Part shown: positions 10,366-22,100 of the stretch, one piece after another
Layout: every line of letters begins with the position of its first letter
Numbering within the stretch: position 1 is the first letter of the stretch
Assembly (NCBI GenBank): GCA_023548195.1
Contig: JAJHZJ010000399.1
Coordinates: 10,307,820 to 10,371,819, forward strand
Direction: 5' to 3'
DNA: 64,000 nucleotides
From: Bettongia penicillata ogilbyi
Taxonomy: Eukaryota > Chordata > Mammalia > Diprotodontia > Potoroidae
Program-made: the position numbers and the translations under genes
The notes under the pieces: generated by a model
The model's input: the letters and a program-made list of their open reading frames with translations, nothing else
Database searches by the model: none
What the model was told of the DNA's origin: nothing

Positions 10366-12589
10366 TCCCATCTCTATTCAATATTAGTGGATTTTTCTCA
10401 ATGCTATGAGAAAGGATTATCTCACATCTGCCACTACCTGTCTCCCTCCCTTGCCCTACCTAATGGAACATATTCTTACAGGAAGTGACTCTAGTCCTTA
10501 AGACATTTTCAGGGTGTTTCCATACTCAGGCCAGTTCCCCTCTTCCCCCCTCCACATAGTTCATCCAGGGATTCTTAAAGAATTAGAAGAGGGAAAAAAA
10601 CTATAAATTTGACATGGTACTCTTGCCAACTATGCTACCTGTAAGGTCTGGAATTCTCCTGGCTGGGGAACTCTTCACCTTCCCCCATAACCTTATAGCA
10701 AGTTTGATACCAAAGGAAGAGTCCAAGAGGCTTCAGATTGATTATAGGAGTTCAATCAATTATTACGAATACTTACAAATAGGGACAATTTGGGGTGGTT
10801 ATCAGAAAATTCAGTGGATCCTGGCAGAGACACCCTCCTCCCCAATTCCTTGTAGTAATTATACAAATCAGACAAAGGGAGGAGAAGCAATGGAGTATAT
10901 CACTATTGACTGATAGATATTTTGGATTTTCTGCTTACTAATTGGCTCATTTCTGAGTTTGGGCATTAAACCAATGTCATTGGATCAAACATAGGGTTGT
11001 TTACAGGTCATGTGCTGGTCACAAAATGGTCACCATGTTCATGTTATGAGTTTTGAGCTATGGCTTTGTCTGAGTTATGATTTTTAACATGTCACCATGT
11101 CCAGGCTTCCATTTTTTATAGAGTTTAAGTTTATGATTTTCATTTCTTACTGTGTATTATGACTTTTACCAACCAGGGCACCACATAAGATTAATCATCA
11201 TCAACTTGGTGGGTCATAGTACAATTGGAGCCTCATTTAAATGGGTATATGTGACTTTCTACCCTGATTCATGCCCAGAACATTCCTGTATGCATGGAAA
11301 AGAGTCACATTTAAATTTTAAAGCTGAGTCATTAAACAGCTGAAGGTATTTGGTTTACCTTGTTTGACCTGAATTAAGTGACTCTTTGAACTAATGCATT
11401 ATCATGCCAGATGTGCAAAAGTTCTTTTTTATTGAACCTGGGATAACTTGGTTGTAATTTACATGATCCTTTAAATTTTTTCAGCGTTTATCTGTGTGAA
11501 TCATGGTTTGAACTCCTCCCTTCTGAGTCACCTACTTTCTCAAACCCTCCCTTTTGTTTGTACATTCCTGACTACAGGGATGGTAAATTCTTTAAGAAAT
11601 ACTGCATTAATAGGAAGAATTTCCTTTCTTTGATTCTTACCTTTGTTATATACAGAATCCAAATAGCCTTGAACCTTCTCTACTGTTGAACCAATGCTTT
11701 CCAACAAAAATTCTTTCTTTTAGCTGTGATCAAAAACATATTTCTCTAATAAAAAGAGGAGAGATAGAATGAAAGAAAAAGTTTTGGTTTTTGTATTAAG
11801 CAAAACTTCACCAGCATAAGCTTAGTTGTAAACTGAGCATTCTACTAGGATGAGAATGTTACAATGCGAAAGAACAGGCCAAAATTTATTTGGTTTATTT
11901 TTGGACTAGACTTATAATTTCATTGCTATAGTAATTCCTTTCCAATTCTCCCCTCCCCACAAAGATATGAAGCTCATTTGCAAAGTCTAGTCTTGAGAGC
12001 TGTTTGAGGCAATGGGATCTTAAGGGAGTTGGCCAGGGTCACAAACTTAATATTGTCAAAAGTGACCATTCATGTCAAATTCAGAGATGGATTTTCCCAC
12101 CAAGCCCACAAATTCACATTATCTTTGTTATATTGTTTTTTTAAATTATTGATTATGTTTTAATCTGATTCCCTGGACTTGTGCAAGTGTTATTTTTGAT
12201 ATTTTTGGTGAAGATTGCAGTGACTATACTGACATTATGCTTATCAAATATTTTGTTTAAAGAAAGGATATTAATGATTATACTATTTCAAATTTATAGT
12301 GTTTCACCCTTTCTAAGTTTTTACATTTCATATATGCAGAGAACAAAGAGGCAGGTTTCAAATACTAATGCTTAATTGACATGTGATGAGAGGAGTCTAT
12401 GCTTCTCTTACCCCTTTGAAATTTCTTTAAGATTTTCATTCTGTTTGTATGAAATTTTATTAACTTTTTCATTCCAAAAAATTTTCAAAAATGCAATTAA
12501 AGGATTGTTTTCCTTGGAATTATGATTAATGTAAATGAAAGTTATTGATAAAGGATCAGAGCACAATAAATTTATAGCCTCAACTTTGT
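10366..12589. other. Unassigned DNA, no gene seen
   Basis: Only short, unconvincing open frames (for example 10614-10913 and 11152-11343, with no recognisable domain). There are local near-repeats of TGGTCAC and ATGTTATGAG around 11005-11100. Confidence 0.4.
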
Positions 12590-12745
12590 CTAGTCCAAAT
12601 CCTTAAATTAACAGATGAAGAAACTGAGGCTCAGAGAGTTGAAATGCATTGTTCAAAATCACATGAACATTTAATTTCAGAGACAGGATTCAAACTCAGG
12701 TCCTTTGACACCAAAGCCAATTCTTTTTTCCTCTAGAAGAAGCTC
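12590..12745 (-). mobile_element. MIR-type CORE-SINE
   Basis: AACAGATGAAGAAACTGAGG, CTCAGAGAGTTGAAATGC and GACAGGATTCAAACTCAGGT are in the reversed MIR order. Confidence 0.7.
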
Positions 12746-12789
12746 ATCACTATAAATGTTGTTTTTCCTTTCAAAATAACAGTAGAAAA

Positions 12790-12960
12790 ACATAATGGAG
12801 AAAATTTTGGACTTGCAACCATGGGCTCAAATTCTGTTTTTGACACATTAACTTTGTAACCCTGATAAAAATGACATTTCTGAGTGTCAGTGTCTTTATG
12901 TAAAATGAGGATAACAATTTTAGTAGCAATGTCATAGAATTATGACGAAAGCTCTAGAAT
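12790..12960 (+). mobile_element. MIR-type CORE-SINE
   Basis: The forward MIR order is kept: CATGGGCTCAAATTCTG, then ACTTTGTAACCCTG, then TGTAAAATGAGGATAACAAT. Confidence 0.6.
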
Positions 12961-12984
12961 TATTTTTGCATGCAACTGGGAAAT

Positions 12985-13225
12985 AAGATGCACAGGCAGT
13001 GGGATATAAAAATCTATTTTGGCCTACAGGAAAATGGAGGGAAAGGAGGTGGAACAAAGGAAGTGATAAAAGGGAGGACAGAGTGGGGGACGGGGTGGAT
13101 GAGGTGGACACTGTCCTGGGGTGGGGGGGGTGGGATGAGATGGGGACAAAATTTTGAATTCAAATTCTTGCAGAAGTGAATGTTGAAAATTGAAAAATAA
13201 ATAAATTATATATTAAAAATTTTAG
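12985..13225 (+). mobile_element. L1 3' end (3' UTR and tail)
   Basis: A G-rich purine stretch (13030-13145, including GGGGTGGGGGGGGTGGG) is followed by ACAAAATTTTGAATTCAAAT, GAATGTTGAAAATTGAAAAA and an AATAAATAAAT tail. This matches the usual ending of marsupial L1 3' UTRs. Confidence 0.5.
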
Positions 13226-13719
13226 GCAGACATTTTAATATTCATTAATCATGGAATTAAAATGTGAAAGAGAAGCTTTAAGGTTACAAGGTTTAAGTTA
13301 CAGAATTTCTAAAACTGTCAAAAAAGTATGGATTTTTTTAGGATCATGAAACAATTGTTCACTTAATGAATACTGTTTGGTAGTTATTCTCCCTCAAAGT
13401 ACACTAAACAGAGCAGAAACTCTCTCTGCCTTAAAATAACTAGCAAGGTATTCTTTCAAATATTAGAGTTACACTTGATTTAAAAGCGTTTTGCCTGGGG
13501 ATAATAATGTGGTAACATTTCCCACATTTTTGGGACACATTATAGCTATTGTTCATTTCTTTTATAAAAAGCTGAGTAACAGTTAATATTACTGAGAGTG
13601 ATAGGAATATGTGTGTGTCCTGGCAGTTCTCTGTACCTCCTCCTTTCTTTGTCACTTTTTCTCTTTCTCTCTCTGTATGGTTTATGTACTTCCTTTTGAT
13701 GGCTCTGCATTAAGATGAT
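13226..13719. other. Unassigned DNA
   Basis: Nothing recognised. A CT-rich tract lies at 13650-13675. Confidence 0.4.
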
Positions 13720-13955
13720 AATAACTGACTTTTATATAGCACCTTAATGTTTGAAAAATACTTGACCTGCATAATTTCATTTGATTCACAATAACCCTGT
13801 GAGGTAGGTTCTGTGATTCCTATTTCACAGATGAAGAAACTTAGGTTTAATAGATTAAATGACTTGCCCATTGTCAGATATTTAATAAATCTCTGGGGTA
13901 GGATTAGAGATTAAATCTTCCTGGCTCCATTCTAACCACTACAAGACATTCTTCT
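13720..13955 (-). mobile_element. CORE-SINE (THER1/MIR type)
   Basis: CTTTTATATAGCACCTTAAT, CATTTGATTCACAATAACCC, TTCACAGATGAAGAAACTTA and TCCTGGCTCCATTCTAACCA occur in the order of the common marsupial THER1-type SINE. Confidence 0.7.
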
Positions 13956-14138
13956 AACTGACATGCCTACTCCCCTTACTGCTATAGACAACAACCCCTT
14001 CTTGTACTTTTAGCCTATACTACTCTGGTACATGATCTTATAAATTCACTCAGAATGTCTACCCATCTTGCTGAATCCTTCTTTTGTATCTCAAAGACTT
14101 ACATAAATATTTTACAAGGTCAAATACCATTAGCTAAA

Positions 14139-14267
14139 GGACTGTACACACACATACACACATATCTATATCTATACCTATACCTTTACCTATGTCTATG
14201 TATCTATCTATGTATCTATCCATGTATCGATGTATGTATGTATGTATCTATTTATATTTACATATGT
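14139..14267. repeat. Compound microsatellite (CA, then TATC/TATG)
   Basis: CACACATA units pass into CTATATCTATAC, then TATCTATCTATG and TATGTATGTATC. Its long open frame is compositional. Confidence 0.9.
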
Positions 14268-14330
14268 CTTGGTGGAGTTTTAAGTTATTAAAAGCTCAGA
14301 CTAATGATGTCAGTGCTATAGGGAATTCTT

Positions 14331-14775
14331 GATGAGCAAATGCTCTCCATCAATGTGAAGGCTGAAAACTATCCTGGTGGCCAGTCCTGGATCATGCATT
14401 ATTGCTAAACTTGACACCACCATCATGTTTTCTACAGCAAGAATACTCAAACATGAAGGTAACAAGACCTTTGCTGATCACAGAAGGGCATCCTGAAGAC
14501 TGTGAAGTTATTGGTGGGAGACACAAAGATATATAATACAGGTCAGGTGAAGGTGGCTCAGGCTACCCAATCCTCCATGGGCACTGTTACTCACTTGGCT
14601 GATGGGGTCAAGCTATGTGTGGTCAGCCTGGGTGCTGAGGTGCAGGTGGTCCTGATCAATGGAGTTAAGGACATAGCCAAGGCTCTGGATGATGTCATCA
14701 GTGCCATAAAGATTTTAGCAGGCAAAGTGGGAGATAACTCTGCTGTGTGACAGCTCAAGAATTCTGCCAAGGGTG
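14331..14775 (+). pseudogene. TLN1: Talin-1 pseudogene fragment
   Basis: Translation in shifting frames gives a run of talin rod sequence: DEQMLSINVKAENYP (14331-14375), WIMHY (near 14390), LDTTIMF (14410-14430), HEGNKTFADHR (14452-14485), then an open stretch 14502-14747 with LLVGDTK, VAQATQSSMGTVTHLADGVK, SLGAEVQVVLINGVKDIAKA, LAGKVGD and, after a TGA replacing Trp, QLKNSAK up to 14775. Talin links integrins to actin. The similarity is closer to TLN1 than to TLN2 as I know them. Stops and frameshifts make it non-functional. Around 145 codons run without an intron, which suggests a processed copy, although a tail is missing. It stops exactly where an L1-type leader begins (14776). Confidence 0.8.
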
Positions 14776-15304
14776 GAGCCAAGATGACAGAGTAAAAGCA
14801 AAGATTTCCTTGAGCTCTCCCCCAAAGCTCTACAAATATCTCAAAAATTACTGGAAAATTCTAGAGCTACAGAACTCACAAAATAATAGAATGAAACAAA
14901 TCCCCACCCAAGTTAACCTGAAATGTCAACAGGAAGGGTCTGTTGCACTGGGCAGGGAGCAGAACTTAGTCTGGCATGGGTTGCACCTGCACAAACTGGT
15001 CAGATCAGGTCTCAGGGGACTGAATCATTGGCAGCTGTGACAGTTTACAAACTTCTCAATCTCACAAACCACAAAAAGGTCAGTGGAAAAACTCTGTGGA
15101 ACCTGGATGAAAGAGAAATGCATGATGTGGTCAGTCTGACCCCAGACCCAGGGCAGATAGTTGTGGTTCAGTGGTGGTGGTAGCTGCAGCAGCAAAGGCT
15201 GCTTCTGTAGCTCTGGGCCCAGAGACAGTAGGGGATCGAGCAGCTGACACAAAATCCCTGAAGCCTGGGACAGTACACTAACCCCACCCCTATCCCCTCT
15301 GGAA
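14776..15304 (+). mobile_element. L1-type 5' leader, truncated at its 3' side
   Basis: Starts GGTGGAGCCAAGATGACAGA, the L1-type 5' start, and runs through GAGCTCTCCCCCAAAGCTCT, AAATTCTAGAGCTACAGAA and CTCAGGGGACTGAATCA-like blocks. The same family of leader is at 18351-18905, with the same block order. It stops against the oppositely oriented element at about 15305, with no ORF1. A retroviral leader is a less likely alternative. Confidence 0.5.
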
Positions 15305-16412
15305 GCACAGTATTTTCTTCAGTGAGCTTTTGAATCTCTTTTTCCATTTGGCTAATTCTGCTTTTGAAATCATTCTTCCCCTCATTGGCTTTTTCAACCT
15401 CTTATGCCAATTGAGTTAGCCTATTTTTGAAGGTGTTATTTTCTTCAGCATTTTTTGGGTCTCCTTTAGCAAGGTGTTGACCTGTTTTTCTTGCATCTCT
15501 CTCATTTCTCTTCCCAGTTTTTCCTCCACCTGCCTAACTGGATTTTCAAAATCCTTTTTGAGCTCTTCCATGGCCTGATCCCATTGAATATTTATTTTGG
15601 ATGTTTGGGATACAGAAGCCTTGACTTCTATTTCTTTCCCTGATGATAAGCATTGTTCTTCCTCATCTGAAAGGATGGGAGGAGATATCTGTTCACCAAG
15701 AAAGTAACCTTCTATGGTCTTATTTTTTTCACTTTTCTGGACATTTTGCCAGGCAGTTACTTGACTTCTGAGATTCCTTTCCACACCTACCTCACCTCCA
15801 GATCCACCCAGATAGTGCTTGGGGTCTTAGATTCAAATGCTGCTTCCCAGCCTCAGGGCTTTCAGTGGGGGCAGGGCTGCTATTCAGTGTGAGATTTAGT
15901 TCAGGTGCTCAGGTGGGGGCACGGCCACCTCACAGGGCTCAGTTCCCTTAGGGGGTTTATGCAGAGTCCTTCAACAATGATCCGAGCTCCTGCCTGGTTT
16001 GGGAGCTCCTGTCCACTGCTGCCTCTGCTGCGGCTTCCTGAGGGGGCCTGAGTTATGGAGACACCTCGCTCCCCTCTCAGCCAGCCTAAAATGCTCTCTC
16101 ACTGACCTTTGTACCTGTGAGTGGAGGGAACTGCGTGGCTTCTGGAGATTCTGTCCCTGAAGCCTGCTCGGATCTGCTCCTCTTGGTGCCGTGCAGCCAA
16201 GGCTGGGCTGGGCTCTGCTCTGGGTCCAGTGTGCAATGTTGGCATCAGTTTTTCAGGGCTCTCTGGAACAGAAATCTCCTCCACTCCGTTGCTCTGTGGC
16301 TTTTACTGCTCCAGAATTTGTTGGGAGTTCTTTTTTACAGGTATTTTATGGGCTGTGTGTTAGTAGCTAGCATATGTGTGTCTTTCTACTCCGCCATCTT
16401 AGCTCCTCCCTC
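15305..16412 (-). mobile_element. HAL1/L1 element, 5' part only
   Basis: Minus strand. The leader starts at 16412 (GGAGGAGCTAAGATGGCGGA on the complement) and passes into ORF1 remnants. The element is cut at about 15305 inside the coiled coil, so the RRM-like part, C-terminal domain and 3' UTR are absent. With the plus-strand leader on its left, two 5' ends point outward. Confidence 0.75.
15308..15784 (-). pseudogene. ORF1 remnant, N-terminal half
   Basis: 15784-15416 keeps the N-terminal region (KTIEGYFLGEQISPPILSDE) and the first coiled-coil part (EELKKDFENPVRQVEEKLGR). A frame change near 15416 precedes the further coiled coil (15415-15308), which corresponds to AFKSRISQMEKEIQKL in the 6109-7128 copy. 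It is not functional. Confidence 0.75.
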
Positions 16413-17205
16413 TCAACCAGTATTTTGCAATATAAAAGAGTTTGACTTATCAGGCATCACAAGAATACCAGGGAACTGATTAATAACCTACATGAGAGAG
16501 AAGAAGATAGCAAGGATAATTTTTTTTTAAATCAGATTTTTTTAATACAAAAAAGTTGCTGAGATAACATTAAAACTACCAACCCATATGCCTACTCTAT
16601 TTAAAGTATATTTTAAAAAGTCTTTTATATACACTTAAGTCCATCTTTAGTGAGGGTATCAGTGGGGAACAAGTAAGATTTTCCAAGTCATATTAAACAT
16701 TTACACAGTTAAATGAAAGACATAGAGAATATAAAATTCTATTAGGGTTATTGTTAGTTCACTACCAAAGTGGGGGTAGGGGTGGGGGATGGGATGGAGT
16801 TTAAATAGAAGGAAATGCACCCTCTTGACTATTTGATGACATCACCCCCAATCCATACATCAATATTGTTCAAAATTCCTTGAGAAATATTGCAGAAATA
16901 ACTTTTTGATAACTCTCTCAACACCCTATTAAGCTTGTCCATATGAATACGTATATCTAACACAGGCAGTACAGATAGAAAGGAAGTTGGGCTTAGTGTT
17001 GAATGGGAATGGAGGAATGGTCTATTTGCCTTTGAAAAATTGTAAAATTCCTTTTTGGGTAAGTTTCTCATAAAAGTAAAAGGCCATCTTTTTAAATTCT
17101 AAGGTTTTGCTGAATTTTGAATGCTCTCATTTCCTCACTTTTAGTTATCCAAGTGATAGCTACACTTGGAAAAAATGTTCATTGAAAGTGTTCTTAATAT
17201 ACAAT
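16413..17205. other. Unassigned DNA
   Basis: No recognisable coding sequence. A G-rich patch lies at 16770-16796 (GTGGGGGTAGGGGTGGGGGA). Confidence 0.4.
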
Positions 17206-18350
17206 GTGTTGACTGGCAGAATCAAGATGGAAGAAAGAAACCAGAAAGCTGCCTGACCTCTTGTCCTTTTCCTTTGAAAACAACATGCAATCAAGCACTA
17301 AGTGAATTCTAGAGCAACAGAACTGACAAAAAGAAAGAACAAAACAATTTTCCAGCTTGAGATAACTTAGAAGCACTTCAGGAAAGTTCTATCTCACTTG
17401 GGGAAAAGGGGAGTGCAGATGGAGTCTGGACAAGCCCACAGGAGGCTCTTATCCATAGCACAGATAAGCAACTGAGGCCCCTTGATGCTGGCTTATCACG
17501 TCAGCAGGGAGGTCTCCTGCCTCAGTGCAGAAAGCAAATTGCAAGCCCTGGAACCATGACGCAATCATAGAAACTAGGATGGGTCAACCCCAGCACACTG
17601 GGCAACCCATAAGCACCTGAGGGCATGGTGTGGGAAGACAGTGTCCAAGAACTTTGGAATAATGCCTGTGCCACAGGAGCAGAGCTCAACTTTAAAAGTC
17701 ACAAAATAGGCTGAAAAATGCATAATGAAAAGAAGAGAGCCCTGTCCAGAGAAAGCTACTATATAGCAACAGGGAAGTTAAAAACACAAACTAAGAAGAG
17801 AAAACTGTGAAACCTAAAAAGGGAAGATAAATTGGTCTCAAGACTAAAACGTCCCCTGGAAGAGCTAATTTGGGAAAAGAAATGAGAGTTAAGAAGAAGA
17901 ATTGTGAAAAAAGAGTCAACCAGCTTGGAAAAAGGAAGCAAAAAAAAAAAATAGACTGAAGAAAACTACTCTCTAAAAAAATAGAATTGGCCAAATAGAA
18001 AAAAAAAGTCCCCTGAAGGAAACAATCCTTTTAAAATAGAATTGGCAAAATGGAAAAGTAGGTACAAAAGTTAACTGAAGAAAATGATTTCTTAAAAATT
18101 AGAATTGGAGAAATGGAAGCTAATGACTCCATGAGTCAGTCAAGAATCAGTCAAATGAAATCGAAAGAATAAAATGTAGAAGAAAATGTAAAGTTCCACA
18201 TTGGAAAAATGATTGACCTGGAAAATAGATACAGGAGAGATAATTTAAGAATTTTGAACTACCTGAAAGTCATGATAAAAAACATCTGGACAGCATCTTT
18301 CAAGAAATTATCAAGAGAAACAGCCCTGGTATCCGTCTTTGAAAAAATTC
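17206..18350 (+). mobile_element. Older L1, 5' leader plus ORF1 remnant
   Basis: The leader begins near 17212 (TGGCAGAATCAAGATGGAAG). From about 17930 an ORF1-like region can be read in broken frames: repeated coiled-coil units (TAGAATTGGCCAAATAG and TAGAATTGGCAAAATGG), then an RRM-like start (18210-18330: MIDLENRYRRDNLRI). Stops occur at each step, for example in KSKE-stop-NVEENVKF near 18175. It is more diverged than the other ORF1 copies, and the lack of a 3' half suggests interruption by the next leader at 18351. Confidence 0.65.
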
Positions 18351-18905
18351 ACTGGAGGCAGATCCAACATAGCCGAGTAAAAGCAGAGACTTGCCAGAGT
18401 TCTCCTCAAACCTTAAAAATATCTTTTAAAAATGATTCCAAACAAATTCTAGAGTGAGAGAACCCACAAAAATTGGAATGTAGCAAATTTCCAGCACAAG
18501 AGAATGTGGAAGATTATCAGGAAAAGTCTGTAGGACAAGAGTAAGAGAGGAGTGACTACCACACCAGTACTGGCTATGCCAGTGCAGACCCAGACCTAAC
18601 AAACAGGAACAGACCTCTGGGTGACTGAATCACTGGTGTCAGTGGCAGTTTCCAGACCTCCCAGCCCACAGATGCTAAAGACAACTTAGAAGGTCAGTAG
18701 GAAAGGCCCATAACACAGTCCAGTGCAGGATGTGCCAGCACAGCCCAAGTCACAGTAAGACAGGAACAGGCCCTGGAAGCCACTGAATCTGCATCAGCAG
18801 TGTCAATAGCAGCCTCTGCTTCCAGAGTTATCAGCTCGCAGACACCAAGAGGGTGAACAGCTGATCAGAAGGAGGTCACAGAGATCTTTTTAAAATCTCT
18901 TTCTT
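18351..18905 (+). mobile_element. L1-type 5' leader abutting the TG satellite
   Basis: Begins near CACTGGAGGCAGATCCAACA, then AGCCGAGTAAAAGCAGAGAC and TGCCAGAGTTCTCCTCAAAC. The block order is shared with 14776-15304. It ends near 18905, about 30 bp before the TG satellite. No ORF1 follows, so the satellite replaced or truncated the rest. Confidence 0.5.
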
Positions 18906-19046
18906 TCTTTTTAGTTTTCAACATTCACTTCCAAGTGCATATGTGTGTGTATCTGTATGTGTGTGTGTGTATGTCTGTATCTGTGTGTGTATGTGTGTAG
19001 GTGTGTAAGTGTGTGTGTATGTGTGTGTATGTGTGTGTGTATGTGT

Positions 19047-19123
19047 CATTACACGTGGACCAGTTACAAACTGAACCCTGGTGATAAGCTCAGATGGAAT
19101 CTGAGCAAAATCATGGAAGCAAG
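19047..19123 (+). repeat. Conserved satellite module (example copy)
   Basis: The 77-bp core begins CATTACACGTGGACCAGTTA and ends CACCATCATGGAGGCAAG-like. Three dyads can be read: the E-box CACGTG; CAGTT-ACA-AACTG; and GCTCAGAT-GGA-ATCTGAGC (in this copy the arms are intact and the loop is GGA). I count 32 copies in the window (26 plus, 6 minus). CACGTG is kept in 28; the exceptions are 24654 with its inverted paralogue near 60989, 33166 and 36964. Confidence 0.9.
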
Positions 19124-22100
19124 TGTATGTATGTGTATGTGTGGGTGTGTATGTGTGTGTATGTGTTTATGCATGTGTGTATATGTATGTGTGTATGTGT
19201 GTATGTGCATGTGTGTGTATGCGTGCATATGTGTGTATGTGTATGTGTATGGTTGTGTATGTGTGTGTATCTCTGAGTGTATGTGTGTGTATGTCTGTAT
19301 GTGTATGTGTGTGTGAATGTTTGTGTGTATGTGTGTGTATGTGTGTGTATATGCGTGCGTATGTGTGTGTATCTGTGTCGGTAGGTGTGTGTATGTGTAT
19401 GTGGGTGTGCATGGTTGTGTGTATGTCTATGTGTATGTATGTGTGTATGTGTGTGTATGTGTGTGCATGCGTGCGTATGTGTGTGTATCTGCATGTGTGT
19501 GTATGTCTGTATTTGTGTGTGTATGTGTGTGTATGTGTATGTGTGTAGGTGTGTAAGTGTGTGTGTATGTGTGTGTATGTGTCTGAATGCGTGTATGTTT
19601 CATTACACGTGGACCAGTTACAAACTGAACCCTGGTGATAAGCTCAGATGGAATCTGAGCACCACCATGGAGGCAAGTGTATGTATGTATGTGTAGGTGT
19701 GTGTGTATGTGTGTGTATGTGTTTATGTATATGTGTGTATATGTATGTGGGTGTGTATGTGTGTTTGTGTGGGTATGTGTATGTGTGTGAGTATGCGTGT
19801 GTATGTGTGTATCTGTATGGTTATGTGTGTGTATGTGTGTACGTGTGTGTGCATGCTTGTGTGAATGTATGTGTGTATGTGTGTGTGTATGCGTGCGTAT
19901 GTGTCTCAATCTGTATGTGTATGTGTGTGTATGTGTGTGTCTATCTCTGTCTGTGTGTGTATGTGTGCATGTGTATGTGTGTGTCCATGGTTGTGTGTAT
20001 GTCTATGTGTACGTATGTGTGTATGTGTGTGTATGTGTGTGTCTGTATGCGTGCGTATGTGTGTGTATCTGTATGTGTGTGTGTATGTCTCGATCTGTGT
20101 GTGTATGTGTATGTGTGTAGGGGTGTAAGTGTGTGTGTATGTGTGTGTGTATGTGTGTGTATGTGTGTATGTGTCATTACACGTGGACCAGTTACAAACT
20201 GAACCCTGGTGATAAGCTCTGATGGAATCTGAGCACCGTCATGGAGGCAAGTGTATGTCTGTGTGTGTATGTGTATGTGTGTGTGTATGTGTATGTCTGT
20301 GTATGTGTGTGTATGCGTGGGTATGTGTGTATCTGTATGTGTATGTGTGTGTATGTGTGTGTATCTGTGTGTATATCTGTATGTGTATGTGTGTGGGCAT
20401 GGTTGGGTGTATGTCTGTGTGTATGTGTGTGTATGCGTGCGTATGTGTGTGTATCGGTATGTGTATGTGTGTGTGTATCTGTGTCTGTATAGGTGTGTAT
20501 GTGCATGTGTGTGTGCATGGTTTTGTGTATGTCTATGTGTATGTATGTGTGTATGTGTATGTGTGTATGTGTGTGTATGTGCGTAGGTATGCGTGCGTAT
20601 GTGTGTGTATCTGTATGTGTGTGTTTATGTGTGTGTGTATTGTGTGTGTGTATGCGTCCGTATATGTGTGTATCTATATGTGTGTATGTCTATATCTGTG
20701 TGTGTATGTGTATGTATGTGTATGTGTGTGTATGTGTGTATGTGTCATTACACGTGGACCAGTTACAAATTGAACCCTGGTGATAAGCTCAGAGGGAATC
20801 TGAGCACCATCATGGAGGGAAGTGTATGTGTGTGTGTATGTGTATGTGTGTGTGTATGTGTGTGTTTGTGTTTATGTATGTGTGTATATGTATGTGTGTA
20901 TGTGTATGTGTATGTTTGTGTATATGTGTGTGTATGTGTATGTGTGTGTATGCATGCGTATGTGTGTATGTGTGTGTATGTGTGTATCTGTGTGTATGAG
21001 TGTATGTGTATGTGTGTGCATGTTTGTGTGTATGTGTGTGTATGCGTGCGTATGTGTGTGTATCTGAATGTGTGTGTATGTGTGTGTATGTCTTTGTGCA
21101 TGTTCCTGTGTATGTCGATGCGTATGTATGTCTGTGTATGTGTATGTGTGTATGTATGTATGTATAGGTATGTGTGTGAATGTGCATGTTTTTGTGTATG
21201 TCTGTATGTCTGTATGTGTGTATGCGTGCGTATGTGTGTGTATCTGTATGTGTATGTGCGTGTATGTGTGTGTGTGCATTTGTATGTGTGTGTGCATGTT
21301 TGTGTGTATGCCTATGTGTATGTATGTGTGTGTATGTGTGTGTATGTGTGTGTATGCATGCGTATGTGTGTCTCTCTGCGTGTGGATGTGTGTGTATGTG
21401 TGTGTGTATCTGTGTGAGTATGTGTGTGTATCTGTGTATGTGTGTGTATGCGTGTGTGTATCTGTGTCTATATATGTGTGTATGGGTGTGTGCATGTTTG
21501 TGTGTATGTCTATGTGTATGTATCTTTTTATGTGTGTGTATGTGTGTGTATGTGTGCGTATGTGTGTGTATCGGTATGTGTATGTGTGTGTATGTGTGCG
21601 TATGTGTGTGTATCGGTATGTGTATGTCTGTGTGTATCTGTGTCTATATATGTGTGTATGTGTATGTGTGTGTGCATGGTTGTGTGTATGTCTATGTCTA
21701 TGTATGTGTGCATGCGTGCGTATGTGTGTGTATCTGTATGTGTGTATGTGTTTGTGTATTGTGTGTGTGCATGCGTGCGTATGTGTTTATCTGTATGTGT
21801 GTGTGTATGTCTGTATCTGTGTGTTCATGTGTGTGTATGTGTATATGTGTAGGTGTGTAAGTGTGTGTATGTGTGTGTATGGGTGACTGTCCGTATGCTT
21901 CATTACACGTGGACCAGTTACAAACTGAACTCTGGTGATAAGCTCAGATGGAATCTGAGCACCATCATGAAGGCAAGTGTATGTGTGTGTGTGTATGTGT
22001 ATGTGTGTGTGCATGGTTTTGTGTATGTCTTTGTGTATGTATGTGCTTATGCGTGCTTATGTGTGTGTATGCGTGCGTATTCGTGTGAATCTGTATGTGT

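Noticed and set aside
10614..10913. Plus-strand frame of 99 codons
   Set aside because: No similarity that I can recognise and no regulatory context.
13110..13145. G-rich tract as an independent regulatory element
   Set aside because: It is part of an L1 3' UTR, which normally carries a G-rich polypurine stretch.
14502..14750. Intact small gene encoding a talin-like peptide
   Set aside because: The frame opens with GTG, lies inside a longer talin reading broken by stops and frameshifts upstream, and ends at a stop in place of a conserved Trp.
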